Below, piece after piece: positions 1 through 7,805 of a stretch of DNA of 64,000 nt (position 1 is the first letter of the stretch; each line of letters starts with the position of its first letter). The position numbers and the translations under genes were made by a program. The stretch covers positions 1 through 64,000 of the forward strand of contig NZ_QVLR01000016.1 of assembly GCF_014822185.1 (NCBI RefSeq). The letters are read 5' to 3'. The stretch is from Azoarcus sp. Aa7 (GTDB lineage: Bacteria; Pseudomonadota; Gammaproteobacteria; Burkholderiales; Rhodocyclaceae). The notes beneath the pieces were generated by a model. It did not search any database and was not told where the DNA came from. It saw only the letters and a program-made list of their open reading frames with translations.

Positions 1-108
1 AAGCCGCCCATGCTCATCATCGGCGCCATGATGCGAAAGCTCGTTCATGTCGCCTTCGGTGTGCTCAAATCGGGAAAGGCTTTCGATCCGGCCATGCATG
101 GCACTTGA
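1..108 (+). CDS. IS110-family transposase, C-terminal fragment
   Basis: The first 36 codons are an open frame that enters from outside the window and ends in TGA. The peptide reads KPPMLIIGAMMRKLVHVAFG and continues to KSGKAFDPAMHGT. This is the typical C-terminus of IS110/IS1111 transposases (DEDD/serine-type recombinases that move a circular intermediate), where an 'IGAMMRKL' stretch and a 'GVLKSGKPFD' ending are common. Only the tail is visible, so it cannot be said whether the element is intact. The family call is from memory of the conserved C-terminal sequence. Confidence 0.75.
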   Translation, partial: KPPMLIIGAMMRKLVHVAFGVLKSGKAFDPAMHGT

Positions 109-127
109 CCCGGATAACAGTATCTAC
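1..127 (+). mobile_element. Right end of an IS110-type insertion element (approximate)
   Basis: The transposase stop codon is followed within 20 bases by a short non-coding stretch containing 'cagtatctac'. In this IS group the element normally ends shortly after the transposase gene, and many members lack obvious terminal inverted repeats. The exact junction near base 127 is an estimate. The next gene, the DUF4197 gene, ends only about 35 bases downstream, so the insertion sits in its 3' flank and not inside it. Confidence 0.45.
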
Positions 128-143
128 AGCCCCTTCAGCCCCC

Positions 144-827
144 TTACTGCCCCAGCATCCCGAACACCTTCTGCGCCAGCGAACCCGCTGCCTGCATCGG
201 GTTCCTGCGGATCGCCTTCTCCTCCTCGGCGATCATCACGTAGAGGCCGTCGAGCGCCTTGCGCGTCACGTAGCCCTCGATCTGCGCGTCCTCGCCCTTC
301 ACCAGTCCGAAGCTCGCCGCCTGGCCGGCGAGCTTGTTGTACTGCCCGGCGAGCGCCAGCCGGTCGGTGCTCTGCTTCACGATGGGCAGGAACTTCTCGC
401 CCAGACGCGCCTGCGTCTTCGACTTGAAGTAGCGCGTCGCCGAATCGTCGCCCCCGGTCAGGATGTTGCGCGCATCCTCGACCGACATCTGCTTCACCGC
501 ATCGACCAGCAGGGTCTTCGCCTCGGGCACCGCCGCCTCGGCGGCGCGGTTCATCGCCGTCACGAGATTGTCGAAGTCCTTGCCGCGGCCGGCCATGCGC
601 ATCACCGGCTCGACCTGCGCGAGCCCGTCGGGCAGCGGAATCTTCACCTTCTTGTTGGCGAGGAAACCGTCCTTGCGGCCCAGCATCTCCACCGCGCGCC
701 CGGCGCCCTGCGTCAGCGCCTCGCGCAGGCCGCCGGAGGCCTCGGAGTCGGTGATGTTCCCCAGTCCGGCCGCCCAAGCCGGCACACAGATGACAAGCAG
801 GACGAAAGCTCGCAGAATGCAACGCAT
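144..827 (-). CDS. DUF4197 domain protein, exported
   Basis: This 227-residue protein has an N-terminal signal peptide (charged MRCILR start, hydrophobic core, AWA site near residue 19). A mostly helical DUF4197 domain fills the rest, with recognisable stretches such as MNRAAEAAVPEAK, the GGDDSATRYFK segment in the middle, and a C-terminal TRKALDGLYVMIAEEE. The family is widespread in proteobacteria and has no established function; periplasmic location is inferred from the signal peptide. The gene is transcribed away from dksA and ends beside the IS110 remnant. Confidence 0.8.
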   Translation of the reverse strand: MRCILRAFVLLVICVPAWAAGLGNITDSEASGGLREALTQGAGRAVEMLGRKDGFLANKKVKIPLPDGLAQVEPVMRMAGRGKDFDNLVTAMNRAAEAAVPEAKTLLVDAVKQMSVEDARNILTGGDDSATRYFKSKTQARLGEKFLPIVKQSTDRLALAGQYNKLAGQAASFGLVKGEDAQIEGYVTRKALDGLYVMIAEEEKAIRRNPMQAAGSLAQKVFGMLGQ

Positions 828-869
828 GATGGTCTCCAGGGACGGGTTTCACTCGAAGCGCCCGTGAGC

Positions 870-916
870 ATACCCCCGTGACGGGTATCGTGCGCGTGCC
901 GGAGTTACCCTTTTTT
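870..916 (+). promoter_or_regulatory. Possible attenuator-like structure in the dksA leader
   Basis: Three short segments compete for pairing. ATACCC (870-875) pairs with GGGTAT (883-888), while the GGGTA of that same middle segment can pair with TACCC (906-910), which is followed directly by six T residues (911-916). The second arrangement resembles a weak intrinsic terminator and the first an antiterminator. Downstream, a further GGCACC/GGTGC hairpin lies just before the dksA ribosome-binding site. Stems are only 5-6 bp, so this is suggestive only. Confidence 0.25.
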
Positions 917-974
917 CATTAATGGACTTGGCCCCGAGGCACCGTGGTGCAAGGGGTGGCAACACGGAGAACTC

Positions 975-1406
975 ATGATGACGGCGACTGCCACACGCAA
1001 CGGCACACTCTCGGAAGCCGAACTGCTGGCGATGCCGGCGGACGACTACATGAACGCCGCGCAGCTCGAATTCTTCCGCCGGCGCCTGCTCCAACTGCAG
1101 GCCGAGCTGCGCGAAAACAGCGAGGAAACCCGCTCGCACCTGCGCGAGACCGTGGCGACCCCGGACGAGGCCGACCGCGCGACGCAGGAAGAGGAACAGG
1201 TGCTGGAACAGCGCATCCGCGACCGCGAACTGAAGCTGCTGCACAAGGTGGAGGCCGCGTTGCGCCGCGTCGAGGACGGCAGCTACGGCTACTGCGAGGT
1301 CAGCGGCGAACCGATCGGCGTCGGCCGCCTGCTCGCGCGCCCGACCGCGACGCTGAGCATCGAGGAACAGGAACGGCACGAGCGCGAGGAACGCCTCTAC
1401 CGCTAA
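975..1406 (+). CDS. dksA: DksA-type RNA polymerase-binding transcription factor, one-cysteine form
   Basis: DksA inserts a coiled coil into the secondary channel of RNA polymerase and, with ppGpp, reprograms transcription. This 143-residue protein has the long coiled coil (about residues 27-100) with the tip motif TPDEADRATQEEE; D67 and A69 correspond to the functional D74/A76 of the E. coli protein. The C-terminal zinc-finger region keeps only C107: the other three cysteine positions are S110, S128 and E131. Single-cysteine versions are known in alphaproteobacteria and can still act. A GGAG Shine-Dalgarno at 966-969 supports the ATG at 975 (a second ATG follows at once). Confidence 0.88.
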   Translation: MMTATATRNGTLSEAELLAMPADDYMNAAQLEFFRRRLLQLQAELRENSEETRSHLRETVATPDEADRATQEEEQVLEQRIRDRELKLLHKVEAALRRVEDGSYGYCEVSGEPIGVGRLLARPTATLSIEEQERHEREERLYR

Positions 1407-1421
1407 AGGGGAAGGGCGCGG

Positions 1422-1440
1422 CCGGGGGGCTTCCCCCCGG
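1422..1440 (+). terminator. Hairpin after dksA
   Basis: A perfect 8-bp stem (CCGGGGGG / CCCCCCGG) with a three-base CTT loop begins about 15 bases after the dksA stop. It has no clear T-run, so it may act as a weak terminator or RNA 3'-end stabiliser. Confidence 0.45.
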
Positions 1441-1476
1441 TTCCGCGCCTGGCTGGGCTCGTCGAAGGGACGTAGG

Positions 1477-1540
1477 GCGGGATGGAATCCCGCCGCATCG
1501 GCGTCGCCCCCCCCGGTTGCGACGGCGGGATTTCATCCCG
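1477..1540. repeat. Nested palindrome between convergent dksA and lipA
   Basis: GGGATGGAATCCCGCCG (1479-1495) is repeated in inverted orientation at 1523-1539 with one mismatch. Each arm is itself a small hairpin (GCGGGAT/ATCCCGC and CGGGAT/ATCCCG, both with 3-base loops). The unit looks like a dispersed REP-type intergenic element. Lying between two converging genes, it may also limit read-through in both directions. Confidence 0.5.
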
Positions 1541-1571
1541 ATCCGGACGGCCGAACCGGGCGACAGCCGGC

Positions 1572-2519
1572 TCAGACCACGCCGGCGCCGTGCGCCTGCT
1601 GGTCGGCCCAGTAGCTCGACCGCACCATCGGGCCGCAGGCGGCGTTCTTGAAGCCCATCTTCAGCGCTTCGGTCTCGAACATCTTGAAGGTGTCCGGGTG
1701 CACGTAGCGCAGCACCGGCAGGTGGCCGGTCGACGGCTGCAGGTACTGGCCGATCGTCAGCATCTCGACGTCGTGCGCGCGCAGGTCGCGCATCACCTCG
1801 AGGATCTCCTCGTCGGTCTCGCCGAGTCCCACCATCAGGCCGGACTTGGTCGGCACGTCCGCGTGGCGCGCCTTGAATTCCTTCAGCAGGCGCAGCGAAT
1901 ACGCGTAGTCCGCACCGGGGCGCGCCTGCTTGTACAGGCGCGGCACGGTCTCGAGGTTGTGGTTCAGGACGTCGGGAGCGGCCTGGTCGAAGATCTCCAG
2001 TGCGATCTCCATGCGGCCGCGGAAGTCCGGCACCAGCACCTCGATCGCGGTCTTCGGCGAAGCCGCGCGCGTTTCGCGGATGCAGTCGACGAAATGCTGG
2101 GCACCGCCATCGCGCAGGTCGTCGCGGTCGACGCTGGTGATCACGACGTAGTTCAGGCGCATCGCCGCGATCGTTTCCGCCAGCTCCTTCGGCTCGTTGG
2201 CGTTGAGCGGCTCGGGACGGCCGTGGCCGACGTCGCAGAACGGACAGCGGCGCGTGCAGATGTCGCCCATGATCATGAAGGTCGCCGTGCCCTTGCCGAA
2301 GCATTCGTGGATGTTCGGGCAGGAGGCTTCCTCGCACACCGTGTGCAGCTTGTGGTCGCGCAGCGTCGCCTTGATCTCGTTGAAGCGTTCGGCCTCCTGG
2401 CCGGCGCCCAGCTTGATGCGGATCCATTCGGGCTTCTTCAGGCGCTCGGCCGGAACGATCTTGATCGGGATGCGCGCGGTCTTGTCGGCGCCACGCTGCT
2501 TGCGGTTCGGGGTTTCCAT
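1572..2519 (-). CDS. lipA: Lipoyl synthase
   Basis: LipA is a radical-SAM enzyme that inserts two sulfur atoms into octanoyl groups on lipoate-dependent proteins (pyruvate and 2-oxoglutarate dehydrogenase E2, GcvH). The 315-residue sequence has both iron-sulfur signatures: the auxiliary cluster cysteines C62, C67 and C73 ([12 protein letters not shown]) and the SAM cluster motif C88-x3-C92-x2-C95 (CTRRCPFC). It also has the C-terminal RSSYWAD segment containing the serine that ligates the auxiliary cluster. It lies 54 bases downstream of lipB, the preceding step in the same pathway, and ends the long minus-strand cluster. Confidence 0.97.
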   Translation of the reverse strand: METPNRKQRGADKTARIPIKIVPAERLKKPEWIRIKLGAGQEAERFNEIKATLRDHKLHTVCEEASCPNIHECFGKGTATFMIMGDICTRRCPFCDVGHGRPEPLNANEPKELAETIAAMRLNYVVITSVDRDDLRDGGAQHFVDCIRETRAASPKTAIEVLVPDFRGRMEIALEIFDQAAPDVLNHNLETVPRLYKQARPGADYAYSLRLLKEFKARHADVPTKSGLMVGLGETDEEILEVMRDLRAHDVEMLTIGQYLQPSTGHLPVLRYVHPDTFKMFETEALKMGFKNAACGPMVRSSYWADQQAHGAGVV

Positions 2520-2573
2520 GCGAAGTCTCTTCTCGTCTCTCTGGGGTGTTGGGCGGTTGTGCCGCCCGCTGCA

Positions 2574-3221
2574 TTATGGCCTGTCGGCAGCCGGCCGGGG
2601 TGCGAGCAGGCGCTCAAGATGAGCAAGCAGCCGCTCGCCCACCGAGTCGACACCGTCGGTCACGCCGAAATCCTTCATCCTGATCGTCTGCAGCCCCTCG
2701 TAACCGCAGGGGTTGATCGCCGAGAACGGCGCGAGGTCGACATCGACGTTGAGCGCGAGGCCGTGGTAGCTGCAGCCGTTCCTGACGCGCAGGCCCAGCG
2801 CCGCGATCTTGGCGCCGTCGATATACACGCCCGGCGCGCCGTCCTTGCGCTCGGCCGCGAGGCCGTAGTCGGCGAGGCAGTCGATAAGCGCCTGCTCCAT
2901 CAGCGTGACCATCTCGCGCACCTTTAAGTGGCGGCGGTGCAGGTCGATGAGCAGGTACACGACGATCTGGCCGGGACCGTGGTAGGTGATCTGGCCGCCG
3001 CGGTCGATCTTCACCAGCGGGATGCCGGTCTCGCGCAGCAGGTGCTCGGGCTTGCCGGCCTGGCCCAGCGTGAACACCGGCGGGTGCTCCAGCAGCCACA
3101 TCTCGTCGATCGTCTCGTCGGTGCGTGCGTCGGTGAACGCGCGCATCGCCGCCCAGGTCGGCTCGTACTCGACCAAGCCGAGACGGCGCACGACCAGCGG
3201 CAAGGCCTCCACCACCTGCAC
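2574..3221 (-). CDS. lipB: Lipoyl(octanoyl) transferase
   Basis: LipB moves octanoate from acyl-carrier protein to the lipoyl domains, forming the substrate for LipA. The 215-residue protein shows the family's catalytic features: the HPPVFTLGQ segment, the [12 protein letters not shown] motif, the lysine in [10 protein letters not shown] and the cysteine in INPCGYEG. The start is a GTG whose G is the last base of the upstream gene's TAG stop (TAGTG), so the two genes are translationally coupled. No in-frame ATG nearby fits better, because the family usually begins just before the PLVVRRLG-type strand. Confidence 0.95.
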   Translation of the reverse strand: MQVVEALPLVVRRLGLVEYEPTWAAMRAFTDARTDETIDEMWLLEHPPVFTLGQAGKPEHLLRETGIPLVKIDRGGQITYHGPGQIVVYLLIDLHRRHLKVREMVTLMEQALIDCLADYGLAAERKDGAPGVYIDGAKIAALGLRVRNGCSYHGLALNVDVDLAPFSAINPCGYEGLQTIRMKDFGVTDGVDSVGERLLAHLERLLAPRPAADRP

Positions 3222-3493
3222 TACAGCACCACCTTCACCAGCGGGTGACCGGACAGCTCGCCGTACAGCGCATCGAGCTGCGCCTTCGACACGGCGCGCA
3301 CGGTGCAGGTCAGGGAAATGTAGTTACCCTTGCTCGACGGCCGCATCTGCACCGTCGCGGGATCGAAATCCGGCGCGTGCTTGCGCACGACGTCGACGAC
3401 GACCTGCGCGAACTCGTCCACGCGCGCGCCCATGATCTTGATCGGGAAATCGCAGGGAAATTCGAGGAGGGTTTCCGGGTTCTGGTCAGCCAA
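3221..3493 (-). CDS. ybeD: YbeD/DUF493 family protein
   Basis: A 90-residue member of the DUF493 (YbeD) family of small alpha/beta proteins, whose genes commonly sit next to lipB in proteobacteria. Recognisable are the [14 protein letters not shown] start, the [13 protein letters not shown] strand and the C-terminal [11 protein letters not shown]. No enzymatic role is established; a link to lipoylation is inferred only from this conserved position. Its start overlaps the stop of the upstream aminotransferase gene by 8 bases and its stop overlaps the lipB start by one. Confidence 0.9.
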   Translation of the reverse strand: MADQNPETLLEFPCDFPIKIMGARVDEFAQVVVDVVRKHAPDFDPATVQMRPSSKGNYISLTCTVRAVSKAQLDALYGELSGHPLVKVVL

Positions 3494-4343
3494 CGCGCAT
3501 CACCGTGTTCTTGAATTCCTGATACCAGGCATGCATCTCGCGCCCCACCGGCCCGGGCCGGCCGTCGCCGATCGGGCGGCCGTCCAGGCTGGTGATCGCA
3601 AGCACTTCCTTCGTCGACGAGGTGAGCCACAGCTCGTCGGCGGTGCGCACCTCATCCTCGAGGATCTCGCGCACCGCATGTTCGAGACCGTGCGTGGCCG
3701 CCAGTTCCAGCACCACATCGTAGGTGATGCCCGGCAGCATGAGGTGGCTCTTGGGCGGCGCGAGCATCACGCCGTCGCGCACGACGAAGATGTTGGAGGC
3801 CGCGCCTTCGGTGAGGAAGCCGTCACGGAACAACACCGTCTCGGCGCAGCCCTTGTCGATGGCGACCTGGCGCAGCAGGCAGTTCGCGAGCAGCGCGGTC
3901 GTCTTGAGGTCGCAGCGCGCCCAGCGGAAATCCGCCGCGCTTGCGGCCGCGACGCCGCTCGCCAGCACGTCCGCCGACGGCGTCACGAGCGCCTCGCTCA
4001 TCAGGAACACCGTCGGGTGCGTCACGGCCGGGAAGGCGTGGTTACGCCGCTCGTCCGGACCACGCGACACGTGCAGGTAGATCGACTGGTCCACCCAGGC
4101 GTTGCGCGCGACGAGCTCGCTCACGATCGCTTGCCATTCCGCGGCCGTGTGCGGGTTCGGGATGCGCACGGCGTCCAGCGTGCGCCCGAGGCGCGCGATG
4201 TGCTCGGCGATGCGGAAGGGCCGGCGCGAATACACCGGAATCACCTCGTAGGCGCCGTCGCCGAAGAGAAAACCGCGGTCCATCGGCGAGATGCGCGCCT
4301 CGGTCAGCGGCTGATAGGTGCCGTCGAGGTAACAGATGCTCAT
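3486..4343 (-). CDS. dat: D-amino-acid aminotransferase (class IV PLP enzyme)
   Basis: A fold-type IV PLP aminotransferase of 285 residues, best matching D-alanine aminotransferases that interconvert D-Ala, D-Glu and their keto acids for peptidoglycan. The N-terminal SPMDRGFLFGDGAYEVIPVY segment, the PLP lysine in RCDLKTTALLANCL (about residue 147) and the TEGAASNIFVV motif are typical. An in-frame GTG six bases upstream overlaps the GGAGGTG Shine-Dalgarno, so the ATG ending at 4343 is preferred. Placement between dacA and the lip genes is a common betaproteobacterial arrangement. Branched-chain or aminodeoxychorismate-lyase activity cannot be fully excluded. Confidence 0.88.
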   Translation of the reverse strand: MSICYLDGTYQPLTEARISPMDRGFLFGDGAYEVIPVYSRRPFRIAEHIARLGRTLDAVRIPNPHTAAEWQAIVSELVARNAWVDQSIYLHVSRGPDERRNHAFPAVTHPTVFLMSEALVTPSADVLASGVAAASAADFRWARCDLKTTALLANCLLRQVAIDKGCAETVLFRDGFLTEGAASNIFVVRDGVMLAPPKSHLMLPGITYDVVLELAATHGLEHAVREILEDEVRTADELWLTSSTKEVLAITSLDGRPIGDGRPGPVGREMHAWYQEFKNTVMRVG

Positions 4344-4377
4344 GAGCACCTCCGCAGGAGTGCTACGGGCTCTTGAT

Positions 4378-5505
4378 TCAAAGGCTCTTGATCCACATCA
4401 CGATGGTATCCCACAGGCGGCCGAAGAAGCCGGCGACGGGAACGTCCTGCAACGCGACGACCGGGTATTCGCCGATCGGCTGACCGTCGAGCGTGAGTTG
4501 CAGCGTGCCGACCTGCTGGCCCTTCTGCAGCGGCGCCACGACCGGCTGCTGGCTGGTGAGCTGGCTCTGCACCTTCTCGGCCTGGCCCTTGGGCAGGGAA
4601 ATCACGAAATCGTTGAGGAAGCCGACCGGCAGCTCGTTCTTCTCGCCCTTCCACACGCGGAGACGCGACAGCTCCTGGTTTGCGGAATACAGCTTGGCGG
4701 TGTCGAAGAACTGGAAGCCGTAGTTCAGCAGCTTGAGCGATTCCTGCGCGCGGATGGTGTCGGAATCGGTGCCCAGCACGACCGACACGAGGCGACGCTG
4801 ACCGCGCAGGGCCGACGCGATCAGGCAGTAGCCGGCTGCGGCGGTGTGGCCGGTCTTGAGACCGTCGACGGTCGGATCGAGCCACAGCAGGCGGTTGCGG
4901 TTCGGCTGCGTGATCTTGTTGTAGGTGTATTCCTTCTGCGAGTAGTAGCGATAGTACTCGGGGAAGTCGCGCGAGATCGCCGACGCGAGCAGCGACAGGT
5001 CGCGCGCGGTGGTGTAGTGGTTGGGGTCGGGCAGGCCGGAGGAGTTCATGAAGCTGGTGTTCTTCATGCCCAGGCGTTGCGCCTCGCGGTTCATCAGGTG
5101 GGCGAAGGATTCCTCGCTGCCGGCGATCAGTTCCGCGAGCGCGACGCAGGCGTCGTTGCCCGACTGGATGATCATGCCCTGCACCAGCTCCTCGACCGTC
5201 ACGGGTTTGTCGGGCTGGATGAACATGCGCGAACCTTCCATGCGCCAGGCCTTCTCCGAGACCGGCACCGTCTGCTGCAGCGTGATGCTGCCGCTCTTGA
5301 GCGCCGCGAAGGTCAGGTAGGCGGTCATCAGCTTGGTCAGCGACGCGGGTTCGATACGCGTGTCGGGCTCGCGCGACGCGAGCACCTGGCCGGTGGCCTG
5401 GTCCATCAGCAACCAGCTGCGGGCGGCGAGCGTGGGGGGCGGGACGTTCTGGGCGGAAACCGCGAAGGAGACGACGGCAAACAGCAGGGCAACGAGAAAG
5501 CGCAT
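4378..5505 (-). CDS. dacA: D-alanyl-D-alanine carboxypeptidase (PBP5/6 type)
   Basis: A low-molecular-mass penicillin-binding protein that removes the terminal D-alanine of peptidoglycan stem peptides in the periplasm. With the ATG at 5505 it has 375 residues: a signal peptide (MRFLVALLFAVVSFAVSAQ), the S55-L-T-K58 acyl-enzyme motif, S115-G-N117, K217-T-G, then a PBP5-type beta domain and a C-terminal amphipathic tail (GRLWDTIVMWIKSL) for membrane attachment. The frame stays open to 5616, but that would bury the signal peptide and pass upstream of the likely promoter at 5575-5580, so the shorter form is chosen. Confidence 0.93.
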   Translation of the reverse strand: MRFLVALLFAVVSFAVSAQNVPPPTLAARSWLLMDQATGQVLASREPDTRIEPASLTKLMTAYLTFAALKSGSITLQQTVPVSEKAWRMEGSRMFIQPDKPVTVEELVQGMIIQSGNDACVALAELIAGSEESFAHLMNREAQRLGMKNTSFMNSSGLPDPNHYTTARDLSLLASAISRDFPEYYRYYSQKEYTYNKITQPNRNRLLWLDPTVDGLKTGHTAAAGYCLIASALRGQRRLVSVVLGTDSDTIRAQESLKLLNYGFQFFDTAKLYSANQELSRLRVWKGEKNELPVGFLNDFVISLPKGQAEKVQSQLTSQQPVVAPLQKGQQVGTLQLTLDGQPIGEYPVVALQDVPVAGFFGRLWDTIVMWIKSL

Positions 5506-5574
5506 GAGGATCGGCAGGCGGGTGGCAGTGGGCAGACAGAGGCGGCAAGGCCTCAGGGCCGGGGCAAAGGTTCG

Positions 5575-5580
5575 ATTATA
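5575..5580 (-). promoter_or_regulatory. Candidate -10 element for dacA
   Basis: On the minus strand this reads TATAAT, a perfect sigma70 -10 hexamer in otherwise GC-rich DNA, 70 bases upstream of the dacA ATG. No good -35 hexamer was found at 16-18 bases, so the site is only a candidate. Its position argues against a dacA start at 5616. Confidence 0.4.
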
Positions 5581-5607
5581 GAGGCTTGCCCGGTCCCCGA
5601 CAGGAGA

Positions 5608-5642
5608 CTGATGCACGCCGCAATTGGTTCAGATTGCATCAG
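5608..5642 (-). terminator. Inverted repeat at the rlpA 3' end
   Basis: CTGATGCA (5608-5615) and TGCATCAG (5635-5642) form a perfect 8-bp stem with a 19-base loop that begins in the rlpA stop codon. It lacks a T-run on either strand and may be a weak terminator between rlpA and dacA, just ahead of the dacA -10 candidate. Confidence 0.35.
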
Positions 5643-6646
5643 CGCGTAACGACGAAGGGGCGGAACTTCAGCTCGCGGGCGATGCGCTCGGCCTCGCCCT
5701 TCGCTTCCGTCACCGACGCGAAGGGGCCGAGGTGCAGGCGGTAGCGCTTGCCGTCAGCGAGGACTTCGAGGCGGTCGGCATGCTCCGCGAAGGCGTCGCG
5801 CACCATGCCGCGGAAGCCTTCCGCGCTCGCGACGGAGGAAAACGCGCCGAGCTGCAGGAAGATGCCGCGCGTCGCATCCGTGAGCGTGGACGGCTCGGCC
5901 AGCGCGAGCTGCACCGGCGGTTCGGCCGGCACCGGCAGCGGCGGCACGAGCGCCGCCGGCTTGCGCCCGGGCAGCGGCGGGACCGGCTTCTCGGTCGCGA
6001 TCATCTCGACGCCATCCGGGACAATGGCCTCGACCTCGACCTCCGCACTGCCCACATTCACATAGCCCAAGCGGTGCGCGGCGGCGTAGGAGAGATCCAT
6101 GATGCGGCCCTTGTGGAAGGGCCCGCGGTCGTTGATGCGCACGACCACCGAGCGCCCGCTCGCGCGGTGCGTGACGCGCGCGTAGCTCGGGATCGGCAGC
6201 GTCGGGTGGGCTGCGGTCATCGAGTACATGTCGTAGGGTTCGCCGCTGGACGTCGGCTTGGCGTGAAAGCGCTTGCCGTACCAGCTCGCGCGGCCGAGCT
6301 GGCGGAAAGGCATCACGGCCTTTGCCGGAACGTAGTCCTCGCCGAACACGTTGTAGGGGCGGTTGGCGAAGCGATGCAGCGGCTCCACGCGCGGCTGCGC
6401 GTCGGGGATGTCGTCGAGGTTGGCCGGCGGGTTGTCGCCCGGGCCGTCGTCCTTGTAGTAGGCGCCACCGCGCTTCTGCACGACGGCGCTCTTCCCCGGA
6501 GCCGGATCGGGCTGGGGCTGTGTCTCGGAGGTGCCGGTCAGCGGCGGCGTCGTGCTGCAACCGGCCAGCGTCAGCACGGCCGCGACCAGGCCCGCGAACA
6601 GCAGCTTGTATCCGGACGGGCCGGCTTGCACGGTCTGTGTCGGCAT
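5639..6646 (-). CDS. rlpA: Septal ring lytic transglycosylase RlpA family lipoprotein
   Basis: RlpA-type proteins are outer-membrane lipoproteins that bind or cleave naked glycan strands at the division septum. The 335-residue protein has a lipobox (LTLAGC30), a proline-rich linker, a double-psi beta-barrel domain (about residues 115-190, with GRASWYGKRFHAKPTSSGE and VVRINDRGPF) and a C-terminal SPOR domain (about 262-335, beginning FLQLGAFSS) that recognises denuded septal peptidoglycan. It lies 16 bases after rodA, so it is probably the next gene of the same cell-wall operon. Confidence 0.93.
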   Translation of the reverse strand: MPTQTVQAGPSGYKLLFAGLVAAVLTLAGCSTTPPLTGTSETQPQPDPAPGKSAVVQKRGGAYYKDDGPGDNPPANLDDIPDAQPRVEPLHRFANRPYNVFGEDYVPAKAVMPFRQLGRASWYGKRFHAKPTSSGEPYDMYSMTAAHPTLPIPSYARVTHRASGRSVVVRINDRGPFHKGRIMDLSYAAAHRLGYVNVGSAEVEVEAIVPDGVEMIATEKPVPPLPGRKPAALVPPLPVPAEPPVQLALAEPSTLTDATRGIFLQLGAFSSVASAEGFRGMVRDAFAEHADRLEVLADGKRYRLHLGPFASVTEAKGEAERIARELKFRPFVVTR

Positions 6647-6662
6647 CGGTCAGTCTCCGTAA

Positions 6663-7805
6663 TCACGCCTGCGCGAGCACGCGGCTGCGCTGGATGCTCA
6701 TCAGTATCCCGATCCCGAGACACAGGGTGACGAGCGCGGTTCCGCCGTAGCTGATGAAGGGCAGCGGCACGCCCACGACCGGCAGGATACCGCTGACCAT
6801 GCCCATATTAACGAAAGCATAGGTAAAGAAGATCATCGTGATGGCCCCGCCGAGCAGGCGCGTCGCGAGCGTCGGCGCCATCGCCGCGATGTAGAAGCCG
6901 CGCAGCAGCAGCAGCACGTAGATCGCCAGCAGCACGACGATGCCGATCAGGCCGAACTCCTCGGCCAGCACCGAGAAGATGAAATCGGTGTGGCGTTCGG
7001 GCAGGAAGGCGAGATGGGTCTGCGTGCCGTCCATCCAGCCCTTGCCGAGCACGCCGCCCGAGCCGATCGCGATCGTCGACTGGATGATGTGGAAACCCTT
7101 GCCGAGCGGGTCCTGGGTCGGATCGAGCAGGGTGCACACGCGGTGCTTCTGATATTCGCGCAGGCCCGGCCAGTCGACGCCGGGCTGGCAGATCTGGTCG
7201 CCGAAGCCGACGATCGCGACGATGCCGATCACGCCGACGGCGACGACGGGAACGATCAGCTTCCACGACAGGCCGGCGAAATAGATCACATAGACGCCGG
7301 CGGCGGTCACGAGCAGGCTGGTGCCGAGATCGGGCTGCACCATGATCAGTCCGACCGGCACGACCAGCAGCAGGCCCGCGACGATGAACTCGCGCAGGCC
7401 GATCTGGCCCTCGCGCTGCTGGAAGTACCACGCGAGCATCAACGGCATCGCGATCTTCATGATCTCCGACGGCTGGATGCGCGTCACGCCGACGTCGAGC
7501 CAGCGTGTCGCGCCCTTCGAAGTCTCGCCGAAGAGATCCACGGCGACGAGCAGCAGCACGCCGATCAGGTACAGCGGCAGCGCGAGGCTCAGCAGACGCT
7601 GGGCCGGCAGGCGCGCCGTCACCCACATCGCCGCGAGCGCGACGGCGGTGTTCACCTGCAGGGACGGGATGCGCTCCGGCGATGCGCTCATCATCACGAC
7701 GAAGGCGTAGGCGAGCAGCAGGCCGAGCAGCAGCAGCAGCAGCGGGTCGATCGGGCGCAGGAAGCCGCGCAGCAGCTCGCGCGGGTGGAAACGCGTGTCG
7801 GTCAT
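6663..7805 (-). CDS. rodA: Rod-shape peptidoglycan polymerase RodA (SEDS family)
   Basis: RodA polymerises lipid II glycan strands during lateral wall growth together with PBP2. The 380-residue protein is a multi-pass SEDS membrane protein with about ten membrane segments and the long periplasmic loop. Typical features are the GATRWLDVG motif, RIQPSEIMKIAMP, the QPDLGTS motif containing the essential aspartate and the C-terminal LPFISYGGTAL. Its ATG at 7805 overlaps the TGA of mrdA (ATGA), showing translational coupling. The longer open frame upstream is arginine-rich and is the shadow of mrdA. Confidence 0.96.
   Translation of the reverse strand: MTDTRFHPRELLRGFLRPIDPLLLLLLGLLLAYAFVVMMSASPERIPSLQVNTAVALAAMWVTARLPAQRLLSLALPLYLIGVLLLVAVDLFGETSKGATRWLDVGVTRIQPSEIMKIAMPLMLAWYFQQREGQIGLREFIVAGLLLVVPVGLIMVQPDLGTSLLVTAAGVYVIYFAGLSWKLIVPVVAVGVIGIVAIVGFGDQICQPGVDWPGLREYQKHRVCTLLDPTQDPLGKGFHIIQSTIAIGSGGVLGKGWMDGTQTHLAFLPERHTDFIFSVLAEEFGLIGIVVLLAIYVLLLLRGFYIAAMAPTLATRLLGGAITMIFFTYAFVNMGMVSGILPVVGVPLPFISYGGTALVTLCLGIGILMSIQRSRVLAQA

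Noticed and set aside
5506-5616. N-terminal 37-residue extension of DacA
   Set aside because: It would place the signal peptide inside the protein and start upstream of the TATAAT promoter element.
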